DNA of 64,000 bases from Aureimonas frigidaquae. Lineage in GTDB: Bacteria; Pseudomonadota; Alphaproteobacteria; Rhizobiales; Rhizobiaceae. A model generated the notes under the pieces. That model was not told the origin of the DNA. It searched no databases and saw only the letters and a program-made list of their open reading frames with translations. A program made the translations under genes and the position numbers. The stretch is from positions 248,001 through 312,000 of the forward strand of contig NZ_BBWR01000012.1 in assembly GCF_001463905.1 (NCBI RefSeq), given 5' to 3'. Of the stretch, positions 15,292-22,642 are shown piece by piece (positions within the stretch are counted from its first letter, which is position 1; the number at the start of each line of letters is the position of its first letter).

Positions 15292-16095
15292 TCACCGCTC
15301 CCAGCCTTCCGTGCGCATCAAAGCCTGCGCCTCCGGTGTGACCAGAAAGTCGGTGAACTCCTTCGCCTGCGGATCGGCGTCAAGAGCGATCGCGATGTTC
15401 AGGTCGCGCCAGATGCGGCGGTCAGCCTCGATCGGCACAGCGTCCAGAACGTCGGCTTTCGTCACCGTCCAGTCAGGCCACGTGATCCAGGCGTCGGCAT
15501 CGAGATCCCCGAACGCCTTGAAGCTGGCGCCCGAGCCCGTTGAGAAGCTGATGATATTGCGGCGGAAGCCTTCGATGTCGGACAGGCGCCCAAGGCGACC
15601 AGCTACATCCTCCCAGGTTCCCGTACCCGAAGTGTTCGAGACGCCCGAGCCCTCCGTGACGACGATCTTCATGCCCTCCTTCAGAAGGTCGTCGAAGCCC
15701 TGGATGCCCTTGGGATTGCCTTTCTTGACCGCGATCACTGTGGGGCGGACATAAATGGGCTCGACCTGGTCGGAGGAGAAGGTCTTATAGGTCTGCAGGA
15801 ATGCCGTCATCGACTGCTCGGACGTGCCCCAGATGATGTCGGCATCGCCTTGCGCCTTCTTGGACCATGTCCCTTCCGGGCCGGCGGTGATTTCGACCGC
15901 GTTCCCAGTTTGCTGCGTCCAGAGGTCGGCAACCTTCTGGAATGCGGTGTGAGGCCCACCCGCACCATAGAGTCGGACGACGCCATCCTTCGGTTCGTGC
16001 TTGACGGCGGGATCGAACAGCGCGGTGTCTGCGGCCTGCGCGAAAGCACAGGTGGTTAGCAAGGCGCTGGCGGCAAAGACTGGAAGACGGAACAT
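15292..16095 (-). CDS. AcfC-like extracellular substrate-binding protein
   Basis: The 267-residue periplasmic protein has a signal peptide (VFAASALLTTCAFAQA). It shows the pattern of accessory colonisation factor AcfC and related anion-binding proteins: RLYGAGGPHTAFQKVADLW, GPEGTWSKKAQGDADIIWG, VKKGNPKGIQGFDDLL, SGVSNTSGTGTWEDVAGR and DAWITWPDW. These residues resemble sulfate/molybdate-type binding proteins. No permease or ATPase gene is adjacent, so the partner transporter is elsewhere or it acts alone. An ECF-like promoter at 16180-16154 points at it, mirroring the promoter of the divergent sigma-factor operon, which suggests co-regulation. Confidence 0.75.
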   Translation of the reverse strand: MFRLPVFAASALLTTCAFAQAADTALFDPAVKHEPKDGVVRLYGAGGPHTAFQKVADLWTQQTGNAVEITAGPEGTWSKKAQGDADIIWGTSEQSMTAFLQTYKTFSSDQVEPIYVRPTVIAVKKGNPKGIQGFDDLLKEGMKIVVTEGSGVSNTSGTGTWEDVAGRLGRLSDIEGFRRNIISFSTGSGASFKAFGDLDADAWITWPDWTVTKADVLDAVPIEADRRIWRDLNIAIALDADPQAKEFTDFLVTPEAQALMRTEGWER

Positions 16096-16153
16096 TTGAA
16101 CTCCTGCGGTTCACATCGGTTGGTCATGGCCCTCAGCGGGGCGGCTTTAAGGG

Positions 16154-16180
16154 TAGACGCCGTCGACGGCTGTTTATTCC
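16154..16180 (-). promoter_or_regulatory. ECF-type promoter for the AcfC-like gene
   Basis: On the minus strand GGAATAA, 14 bases, then CGTCTA. The same elements with identical spacing face right at 16217-16243. The −10 element lies 59 bases from the acfC start. The spacer includes the palindrome GCCGTCGACGGC. Confidence 0.6.
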
Positions 16181-16216
16181 GTCGGGTGCGGTCAGATTTT
16201 TTTCGCCTATCGAAAC

Positions 16217-16243
16217 GGAATAAGGTCTGCCCGGCGGCGTCTT
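16217..16243 (+). promoter_or_regulatory. ECF-type promoter for the NTF2-like/sigma-factor operon
   Basis: GGAATAA, 14 bases, then CGTCTT, ending 40 bases before the ATG at 16283. It is a divergent twin of the promoter at 16154-16180 and similar to those before sorA and the DsbA-like gene. This suggests that the ECF sigma encoded in this operon, or the second one, recognises it. Confidence 0.6.
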
Positions 16244-16282
16244 GATATGGTCAGCAACCTTCAATGCCGAGGACAAACGCCT

Positions 16283-16699
16283 ATGAAGACCCTTCTCACC
16301 GCCGCAGCCATCGCGACATCCATGGTAACAGCGGCGCATGCCGGCCCCGCCGCGGACATGGCGCAGGCCCGCATCGCCTCGATCGCCAAGGGCGACACCG
16401 AAACGGTTGCTGGCGCCTATGGCGAAGGCGCGACACTACACTGGATTGGCGGGCCGCTCGACGGCACCTACAAGGGCGCTGAGATAAAGGCGGTCTGGGA
16501 TAAGTTCGCGAAAGCTCAACCGAACTTGACCGCCGACGTCATGGATGTCTCGGAGGCAATGAACCCGAAGGGAGCGACCGTCACCGCGAACGTCGTATTC
16601 TCGGGCAAGGACGAGATTCCGGTGCGCTACGTCATGCTATTCCGCGACGGCAAGCTTACCGATGAGATCTGGCAAGTCGATCCGGCGCTTGTGAAGTAG
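16283..16699 (+). CDS. Secreted NTF2/SnoaL-like protein
   Basis: The 138-residue product starts at the ATG 12 codons inside a longer frame, because this start gives a clean signal peptide (KTLLTAAAIATSMVTAAHAG). The mature part is a single SnoaL-like cone fold (IASIAKGDTETVAGAYGEGA, LHWIGGPLDGTYKG, VRYVMLFRDGKLTDEIWQVDP). It is the first gene of the ECF-sigma operon, 7 bases before the sigma gene. Similar secreted NTF2-like proteins often accompany ECF sigma factors. A ligand or enzyme role cannot be assigned. Confidence 0.75.
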   Translation: MKTLLTAAAIATSMVTAAHAGPAADMAQARIASIAKGDTETVAGAYGEGATLHWIGGPLDGTYKGAEIKAVWDKFAKAQPNLTADVMDVSEAMNPKGATVTANVVFSGKDEIPVRYVMLFRDGKLTDEIWQVDPALVK

Positions 16700-16706
16700 A
16701 GCCGTC

Positions 16707-17222
16707 ATGAGCGAGGACGAGATCGCACGGCTTATCGAGCCGCTGATCCCCGGGTTGCGGCGTTATGCCTATGGCCTGATGCGGGACAACGCGGCTGCCG
16801 ACGATCTCGTCCAGGACTGCCTGGAGCGCGCCGTCGGGCGTTGGCATCTGCGCCGCCCCGACGGCAACCTGCGGGCCTGGCTCTACACCATCCTGCGCAA
16901 TCTCCATTTGTCCGCCCTGCGTCAGGGCCGGCGGCGCGGCGAGCACATCGGGCTCGACGACATGACAGAGACGGACGGCGTCGATGGCGGGCAGTTGGAC
17001 AAGGCCGGGTTCCGCGACGTCATGAATGGCATCGGCGCGCTGAGCGATGAGCATCGAACGGTTCTCCTTCTCGTCGGCGTCGAGGATCTCAGCTACGAGG
17101 AGACGGCAAAGGTCATGGGACTGCCGATTGGAACCGTGATGTCGCGGCTGTCGCGCGCGCGTGAACGGCTTCGAACCTATCTCGACCACGGCGTCAAACC
17201 GAACCTTAGGAGGGTCAAATGA
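16707..17222 (+). CDS. ECF (sigma-70 family) RNA polymerase sigma factor
   Basis: The 171-residue protein contains only sigma regions 2 and 4. Region 2 is seen in DDLVQDCLERAVGRW and LRAWLYTILRNLHLSALR. Region 4 is seen in LSDEHRTVLLLVGVEDLSYEE and MGLPIGTVMSRLSRARERLR. The anti-sigma gene starts within its last codon (4-base overlap), the standard pairing for a membrane-controlled ECF factor. The promoter at 16217 suggests autoregulation. GGAATA-type promoters at sorA and the DsbA-like gene point to a periplasmic or oxidative stress regulon. Confidence 0.92.
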   Translation: MSEDEIARLIEPLIPGLRRYAYGLMRDNAAADDLVQDCLERAVGRWHLRRPDGNLRAWLYTILRNLHLSALRQGRRRGEHIGLDDMTETDGVDGGQLDKAGFRDVMNGIGALSDEHRTVLLLVGVEDLSYEETAKVMGLPIGTVMSRLSRARERLRTYLDHGVKPNLRRVK

Positions 17223-18031
17223 ATAGCACCGACCTTCCCGTCGGCGAGGACGATCTCCAGGCCTATCTCGACGGACGCCTTACGCCCGAACGCCTCGCGG
17301 CAGTGGAACGCTATCTGAAAGACCATCCCTCGGCCGCGAGCGAACTCGAGCGGGACCGCACGCTTCTCGGAGAGTTGCGCGACCGTCTCGGTCCCAAGGC
17401 AGCCGAGCCCATCCCGACGCGCCTTCGCATCTCCAGCATCCGCGTCGGCGTGCGGCGTCGACGGCTGGCACAGTTGCGCTCGGTCGCCGCCGTCTGCGCC
17501 TGGCTCGCCATCGGAGGGCTCGGAGGCTGGATGGCGAACGGCCTGCTGGAAGCACCGAAGACCGATCCCGTCCGGATCGCCCGCATGGCCGATGACGCAA
17601 TCTCGGCCTATCGCACCTTCGTGGTCGAGGTGGTCCACCCTGTCGAGGTCCGGGCCGACGAAGAGGCCCATCTCGTAGGTTGGCTGTCGAAGCGGTTGCG
17701 GACGCCGGTCACCGCTCCGGATCTCACCTCGCTTGGCTACCGCCTGATGGGTGGGCGCCTCCTGCCGGGCCTTTCCGGTCCCGCCGCAATGCTGATGTAC
17801 GACGACGATGCGGGGACGCGACTGACATTGTACGTGAAGACCGATGAGACGGAGGATACGGCTTTCCAGTTCGTGAAACAGGACGGTGTCTCCGCCTTTC
17901 TGTGGCGCGATCGTGGCCTTGGCTATGTGGTGACAGCAGAGACGTCGCGCGAGGCGTTGATGGCGGTCGCCCGGCTTGTTTACGATGAACTTGAGCGGCA
18001 GCCGGCTACTGTGCCGGCGAACAAGCTTTGA
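17219..18031 (+). CDS. Membrane anti-sigma factor
   Basis: The 270-residue protein has a cytoplasmic N-terminal anti-sigma region (DDLQAYLDGRLTPERLAAVERYL), similar to zinc-finger anti-sigma domains but without their cysteine-histidine set. One transmembrane segment at about 86-106 (SVAAVCAWLAIGGLGGWMA) and a periplasmic C-terminal domain of about 160 residues (WLSKRLRTPVTAPDLTSLGY, GPAAMLMYDD, LYVKTDE) follow. It would hold the upstream sigma factor at the membrane until a periplasmic signal releases it. The overlap with the sigma gene ensures balanced synthesis. Confidence 0.85.
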   Translation: MNSTDLPVGEDDLQAYLDGRLTPERLAAVERYLKDHPSAASELERDRTLLGELRDRLGPKAAEPIPTRLRISSIRVGVRRRRLAQLRSVAAVCAWLAIGGLGGWMANGLLEAPKTDPVRIARMADDAISAYRTFVVEVVHPVEVRADEEAHLVGWLSKRLRTPVTAPDLTSLGYRLMGGRLLPGLSGPAAMLMYDDDAGTRLTLYVKTDETEDTAFQFVKQDGVSAFLWRDRGLGYVVTAETSREALMAVARLVYDELERQPATVPANKL

Positions 18032-18040
18032 AGGCGGCTC

Positions 18041-18679
18041 ATGATGCTCGACGACATCGTGTCGGATCTTGCCGCGGCGACCGGAACATCCACCCTCTTC
18101 AATCCCTACGCGGATACCGACCGGGCAGTCGACGGTCCGAATGCGCCCTTGATCCGGTGCCGTAACCTTCGTTGCTACCTCGATGCCTTCATCGAGCGGG
18201 ACGGCATCGACCTTTGGCTGGGTGAGGCGCCCTCAAGGTTCGGAGCCCGGCGCACCGGTGTACCATTCACTGGCGAGGGGCGCCTCGCCGACGTCTCGTC
18301 CCGGCTGGCCATCGCACCGCTTCAGCGGGCGACGGCCGATGCATCAACCGCGCGTCCCTCCGGCACCTCGCGGCAAATCTGGGGCGTGCTGCCGGCCCGC
18401 CTGCCCCTGTTCTGGAACGCAATTATGCTCCACCCCCATCGGTCCGGCACTCCGTTGCGCAACCGGACCCCGTCTCGCTCCGAGATTTCCCGGTCTCGCG
18501 ACACGCTGGCGCTCCTTGTCGAAGCCTTCCGACCACGCCGTATCCTTGCGATCGGGCGGGTAGCCGAAGGCGCGGGCGCAGGGTTCGGAATTCCGATCAC
18601 CTATGTTCGCCACCCCGCCCAAGGGGGTGCAGTGCAGTTCCGCGCCGGGGTGGCCGCGTTCCATCGCGTCACATGGTGA
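18041..18679 (+). CDS. Uracil-DNA glycosylase superfamily protein
   Basis: The 212-residue protein shows UDG-superfamily blocks: NPYADTD near the start, LWLGEAPSRFGARRTGVPFT (the active-site EAPxxxGxRRTGxPF type), LFWNAIMLHPH and a terminal HPAQGG. Such proteins remove uracil or other damaged bases, although this branch is often annotated only by homology. It begins 10 bases after the anti-sigma stop, so it appears to be the last gene of the ECF operon, implying that DNA-base repair is switched on with the stress response. The true substrate range is unknown. Confidence 0.72.
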   Translation: MMLDDIVSDLAAATGTSTLFNPYADTDRAVDGPNAPLIRCRNLRCYLDAFIERDGIDLWLGEAPSRFGARRTGVPFTGEGRLADVSSRLAIAPLQRATADASTARPSGTSRQIWGVLPARLPLFWNAIMLHPHRSGTPLRNRTPSRSEISRSRDTLALLVEAFRPRRILAIGRVAEGAGAGFGIPITYVRHPAQGGAVQFRAGVAAFHRVTW

Positions 18680-18776
18680 CGGCAAGCGCCGTGGCGCGAC
18701 GGTCGCACAACGGCCTGATTCATTGCCGTGTAAAGCTCACCGGCTTATAACCATTCCAGGGAGGAGAGCACGGAGG

Positions 18777-19313
18777 GTGACGGAAGAGGATCTCAAAGCC
18801 CATATCCTGGCCGATCGGGACGCCATGTACGGTTATGCCGTCACGCTCACGCGCGACCGTGAACTCGCAGCGGACCTGATGCAGGATTGTGTGGTTCGTG
18901 CCTTCTCCGCACGGTCAATTCCAATGCATGCCACTGCCTTGCGGCCCTGGATGTTCTCGATCCTTCGAAACCTCTGGCTGGATAGGCTCCGGGCACTGAA
19001 GACCGTCAGGCTCCATCGGGAAGCTACGCATGATCTCGACGCCTGTGAAGCGCCCATCTCGATGGAAACCGTCGTCGTGAATGTGCTGGCGGTCCGTCAG
19101 GCCATGCAGCTGCTGTCGGACGAGCACCGCGACGTTCTCGGGCTCGTCGACATTGCGGGGTTCAGTTATAAGGAAGCTGCTGATATCCTGTCGGTTCCGC
19201 ATGGAACCGTGATGAGCCGCGTCTCTCGGGCAAGGATGGCAATGTGCGAATTGCTCTCGGACGACCGGGTGAAACAACTTCCGATGGCCGCTGGAAGCGA
19301 GTCCCGTGGCTGA
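18777..19313 (+). CDS. Second ECF sigma factor
   Basis: A GTG start at 18777 follows the purine-rich AGGGAGGAGA and gives a 178-residue ECF protein. The open frame extends upstream to 18603 only inside the UDG gene. Region 2 (RELAADLMQDCVVRAFSARS, LRPWMFSILRNLWLDRLRAL) and region 4 (LSDEHRDVLGLVDIAGFSYKE, SVPHGTVMSRVSRARM) are clear. It is co-transcribed with a second anti-sigma gene that overlaps its end by 8 bases. It resembles the first sigma factor, so the two may recognise related promoters. Confidence 0.9.
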   Translation: MTEEDLKAHILADRDAMYGYAVTLTRDRELAADLMQDCVVRAFSARSIPMHATALRPWMFSILRNLWLDRLRALKTVRLHREATHDLDACEAPISMETVVVNVLAVRQAMQLLSDEHRDVLGLVDIAGFSYKEAADILSVPHGTVMSRVSRARMAMCELLSDDRVKQLPMAAGSESRG

Positions 19314-20097
19314 GTTGAGCGTGGCCGATTTCAAGGCTCTCAGCGCCTATGTCGACGGCGCCCTGTCGCCGGCCGAGGCTGCACACCTTGCTGCGCGCAT
19401 TGCAGGCGAACCGGCGCTCGCGCTCGCCCTTGCGCGCCTGTCCGCACTGAAGGCCGCAACGGCGTCCTGCCTGCCGAACGATGCGCGGCCCGACCTGCGC
19501 ATGCCCGCAGCGCAATCGTCGATTTTCGCTCGACGGTCTGCGCGGAGGCCCGCCGTCGCCGTACTGGCAGCCTCCATCGGCGCCATCATCGTCGGGACAC
19601 TTCTTGTGGTGACACTGCAAACGGCGCCGTTGTCCGGCGATCTTCAGGATCGGGCACAGGCGGAAACGTCCCTGACCATCGTCGACCGTCACGATCAATG
19701 GGCAAGCGAAACAGTTGCAGCTTCCGAGAACGTCGATATCCAGCGTTGGCCGACCGCGATCATGGCGGCGGCCCATTTGCGCCTGGCCCACATCGATGAG
19801 CAGACAAACAGCCATTCGGTCACGACGCGGCAGGAAGGTTTTATCGGCAGGAACGGCTGCCGGGTCAGCCTGTTCTCAGTTGCGCAGGCGTCTCCGCTCG
19901 AGGTCGGATCCATTGACGCTGACGTATCCATTGTTGCCTGGAGTGGCGAGGGCCGCCAGTTCGCGCTCGTCACGAGATCGATGGACAGCAAGCGCTTCGC
20001 CCTGCTGGCGAAAGCCGTCCGCGACGGCCAGTCACCATCCGAGCTACCTGCCGCGCTGATCGCGGCCGCACGGGATATGCCATCCACCTGTTCTTGA
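19306..20097 (+). CDS. Second membrane anti-sigma factor
   Basis: The 263-residue protein (GTG start inside the sigma gene) has a short cytoplasmic part (FKALSAYVDGALSPAEAAHLAARI), one transmembrane segment at about 82-104 (AVAVLAASIGAIIVGTLLVV) and a periplasmic domain of about 155 residues. It has the same layout as the first anti-sigma protein and is likely specific for the sigma factor it overlaps. The periplasmic part (VTTRQEGFIGRNGCRVSLF, IVAWSGEGRQFALVTRSMD) resembles no sensor I can name. The gene directly precedes sorAB. Confidence 0.82.
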   Translation: MAELSVADFKALSAYVDGALSPAEAAHLAARIAGEPALALALARLSALKAATASCLPNDARPDLRMPAAQSSIFARRSARRPAVAVLAASIGAIIVGTLLVVTLQTAPLSGDLQDRAQAETSLTIVDRHDQWASETVAASENVDIQRWPTAIMAAAHLRLAHIDEQTNSHSVTTRQEGFIGRNGCRVSLFSVAQASPLEVGSIDADVSIVAWSGEGRQFALVTRSMDSKRFALLAKAVRDGQSPSELPAALIAAARDMPSTCS

Positions 20098-20117
20098 CCT
20101 GAAAAATCGGTACTCCG

Positions 20118-20145
20118 GGAATAGAACCTGCCTGTCATCCGTCTT
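20118..20145 (+). promoter_or_regulatory. ECF-type promoter upstream of sorA
   Basis: GGAATAG, 15 bases, then CGTCTT, with the −10 element ending 42 bases before the sorA start. It matches the motif at 16217, 16154 and 22587, so sulfite oxidation appears to be under ECF control. Confidence 0.6.
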
Positions 20146-20187
20146 GTCCCCATCGACGCCCTCGGCGTCCAGAATGGGGAGGACAGG

Positions 20188-21399
20188 ATGATGGAAACGA
20201 TCGACCTCAAACGTCGGCGCCTGATGACAAGTACCGCCGGGGTACTCGCCGTCACGGGATTTACGGCAACCACGGGCACGACCGCCTTTGCGCAACAGGC
20301 GGCGCCTCCAGAAGGATCGACGCCCCTGCCCGCTTACGTCGGTGCGAAGGACGCCGACGCGCTCATCGTCCATTCCAACAACACGATCGAGTTGAAGCGA
20401 GAGGCGATGGGCACCAGCGCCATAACGCCCGAGACGCGCCTCTACGTTCGCAACAATGTCGCGCCGCCAGCCGCCGAAATCCTGGATGACCGCGACGCTT
20501 GGTCGGTCTCCGTGGAAGGCGTCGGCGAGCCCCGTTCGATCACGCTCGGCGAACTGAAGACCCTCGGGGTCGCCTCGGTCGCCATGGTCCTCCAATGCTC
20601 CGGCAATGGCCGGGCATATTTCGACCACTCCCCGAGTGGCACGCCATGGCAGGTCGGCGCTGCGGGCTGCGTGATCTGGACCGGCGTTCCCCTGCGCACG
20701 GTTGTCGACGCGATGGGCGGCGCTGCCGAAGGCGCCCGCTTCGTCACCGGGACAGGCGGCGAAACCATTCCTGCGGGCCTTGATCCACTGGATATCATGG
20801 TCGAGCGTTCCGTGCCGATCGCCGAGGTCGACACCATTCTTCTGGCGTGGGAAATGAATGGCGAACCGATCACGCTGGCGCATGGCGGGCCGCTTCGCAT
20901 GGTGGTTCCCGGCTTCACCGGCGTTAACTCGATCAAATACGTCAAGACCATCGCGCTGACCGAGGCGGAGACCGAAGCTGCCATACAGAAGACGCGCTAT
21001 CGCATTCATCCGCTCGGCACCAAGGGCGATCCAAGCTATCCGTCGGTCTGGGAAATGCAACCGAAGTCCTGGATCACCGCGCCACTCGGTGATCACGAGA
21101 GCGGCAGGATCCAGATCACCGGCCTTGCCTTTGGCGGCATCAACGCGCTGGAGAAGGTCGAAGTGTCGATCGATGACGGCGAGACATGGACCGACGCGAC
21201 GTTCGTCGGTCCCGATCTCGGTCGCTACGCTTGGCGGCCCTTTGTCGTCTCGGCAGACCTGAAGCCTGGGCAGTACACGCTTGTCAGCAGGGCTACCGAT
21301 TCGGAGGGCAACCAGCAGCCCCGCGACTTCGAGCCGAACGAGGCAGGCTACAGCCACAACGGATGGCAAGGCCCTGCCGTCAGCCTGACCGTGTCGTGA
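20188..21399 (+). CDS. sorA: Periplasmic sulfite dehydrogenase, molybdopterin subunit
   Basis: The 403-residue sulfite-oxidase-family protein has an N-terminal twin-arginine-type signal (KRRRLMTSTAGVLAVTG). The molybdenum-ligand cysteine is at about C137 in VLQCSGNGR. Later blocks are AWEMNGEPITLAHGGPLRMVVPG and the C-terminal dimerisation domain (VEVSIDDGETWTDA). It oxidises sulfite to sulfate in the periplasm and passes electrons to the cytochrome c encoded 52 bases downstream. A GGGGAGGA ribosome-binding site precedes the ATG. A broader role, for example in sulfoxide chemistry, is possible, but the SorB partner favours sulfite. Confidence 0.88.
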   Translation: MMETIDLKRRRLMTSTAGVLAVTGFTATTGTTAFAQQAAPPEGSTPLPAYVGAKDADALIVHSNNTIELKREAMGTSAITPETRLYVRNNVAPPAAEILDDRDAWSVSVEGVGEPRSITLGELKTLGVASVAMVLQCSGNGRAYFDHSPSGTPWQVGAAGCVIWTGVPLRTVVDAMGGAAEGARFVTGTGGETIPAGLDPLDIMVERSVPIAEVDTILLAWEMNGEPITLAHGGPLRMVVPGFTGVNSIKYVKTIALTEAETEAAIQKTRYRIHPLGTKGDPSYPSVWEMQPKSWITAPLGDHESGRIQITGLAFGGINALEKVEVSIDDGETWTDATFVGPDLGRYAWRPFVVSADLKPGQYTLVSRATDSEGNQQPRDFEPNEAGYSHNGWQGPAVSLTVS

Positions 21400-21451
21400 C
21401 GACCCGGGTCGCATGCCCATTCCCGCACCGTCGCCTCGAGAGGTTTCCGAC

Positions 21452-21790
21452 ATGACACGCTTGCCATATCTTTCTCTATGTGCGGCCCTGTTCGCAATGG
21501 CTCCAAATGCCGCCCTCGCTCAGGATGCCAGCGAGGAGACATTGCAGCTCGGCAAACAGGTGTTCCTGGAAGCGGCGGAACCGCAATGCGCCATCTGCCA
21601 TACGCTCGCGGATGCGGGTTCGACAGCCGAAATCGGGCCGATTCTCGACCAGTTGAAGCCAGACGCGGCGCGTACCGCGAACGCCGTGCGCAACGGCGTC
21701 GGAGTCATGCCCGCTTATGCCGATACGTTGAGCGATGAACAGATCGTCGCCGTTGCGGCCTATGTCGCGCAGGCATCGGGCGCCAACTGA
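21452..21790 (+). CDS. sorB: Sulfite dehydrogenase cytochrome c subunit
   Basis: The ATG at 21452 gives a 112-residue secreted c-type cytochrome with signal peptide (LPYLSLCAALFAMAPNAALAQ), heme-binding C46-x-x-C49-H50 (QCAICH) and a probable distal methionine in GVGVMPAYADTLS. It is the expected electron acceptor of SorA and hands electrons to the respiratory chain. An upstream in-frame start at 21413 would disrupt the signal peptide. Confidence 0.88.
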   Translation: MTRLPYLSLCAALFAMAPNAALAQDASEETLQLGKQVFLEAAEPQCAICHTLADAGSTAEIGPILDQLKPDAARTANAVRNGVGVMPAYADTLSDEQIVAVAAYVAQASGAN

Positions 21791-21883
21791 CACGTCGACT
21801 GCCACATCGAGGAACCGGTCACATCATGTGCCCGGTTCCTCATTCTCTTGCGGGACGATCCACCTTCCTCTTTTTCTTAGGCG

Positions 21884-22543
21884 TCAGGCTGCGGCATCGA
21901 CAGCCGCGCCGAGTTCTGCCGCGTCGAGGGCACCGACATGTCGCTCGCCGTTTATGAAGAAGGTTGGCGTTCCCGAAACATCGAATTCAGTTTGTCCCCG
22001 CTCCCGTACGGCAAGGATGGCCTGCTGCAGTTCCGTGTTCGAAAGGCAGGCGGTAAATGCGTCTTGACTCATTCCAGCGAATTGGGCCAATGAAAGCAGG
22101 ATGCCAGACACGTTTTCGGCGCGGGCCCACTCGTCCTGTCGCCGGAACAGAAGGTCGATCATCGCAAGCGTGCGCTCCCCTTCAAGACACCGAGCGAGCA
22201 TGAAGCCGGCAAGAGCGCGGGGATCGAGTGGGAACTCTCGCACCACCAATCGCGCACGGCCCGCATCGATATGACTCCGCCGGAACTCCGGGAGCGCATC
22301 ATTGTGGAAGTGCGCACAAAATCCGCAGGTAAGCGATGTGTATTCGACGATGGTAACAGGCGCATCCGCACGCCCGTAAACGAGTTCGTCGAGTTGTCCG
22401 GGGCGACCGACCGAATCCGCGACGATGGCAACTGAATCCTGTGCCGACGCCTTTGACGTCAGTATGAAGGCCGTGCCAACAGCAGCCGAACCGGTCAGAA
22501 ACGAGCGCCGATCTGAGGGGCGACCGAGAATACGAAGGGCCAT
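21884..22543 (-). CDS. DsbA-family thiol oxidoreductase
   Basis: The 219-residue protein (ATG at 22543 with AGGAGA upstream; the open frame extends 28 codons further) has a Tat-like signal (DRRSFLTGSAAVGTAF), a thioredoxin-fold C73-G-F-C76 active site (TSLTCGFCAHFH) and the cis-proline region DVSGTPTFFING. It belongs to the DsbA/thioredoxin_4 group that oxidises or protects periplasmic thiols. An ECF-type promoter at 22614-22587 sits just upstream, tying it to the same response as sorAB. It is convergent with sorB. Confidence 0.88.
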   Translation of the reverse strand: MALRILGRPSDRRSFLTGSAAVGTAFILTSKASAQDSVAIVADSVGRPGQLDELVYGRADAPVTIVEYTSLTCGFCAHFHNDALPEFRRSHIDAGRARLVVREFPLDPRALAGFMLARCLEGERTLAMIDLLFRRQDEWARAENVSGILLSLAQFAGMSQDAFTACLSNTELQQAILAVRERGQTEFDVSGTPTFFINGERHVGALDAAELGAAVDAAA

Positions 22544-22586
22544 GATGTCTCCTGTCTGTGGCGCAGCAAGATCAGCCGTCCCCGGT

Positions 22587-22614
22587 AAGACGTCCGAGGC
22601 ACATGCTTCATTCC
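22587..22614 (-). promoter_or_regulatory. ECF-type promoter upstream of the DsbA-like gene
   Basis: On the minus strand GGAATGA, 15 bases, then CGTCTT, ending 44 bases before the start codon at 22543. It is the fourth occurrence of this motif in 6.5 kb, always at a similar distance from a start. Confidence 0.55.
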
Positions 22615-22642
22615 GTCGTGAGGGCAAATCCGGAAAGTCCTT

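Noticed and set aside
20044-21453. 469-codon minus-strand open frame opposite sorA
   Set aside because: It lies entirely opposite sorA, has a low-complexity, Arg/Asp/Gly-rich translation and no recognisable motifs; sorA has clear family signatures.
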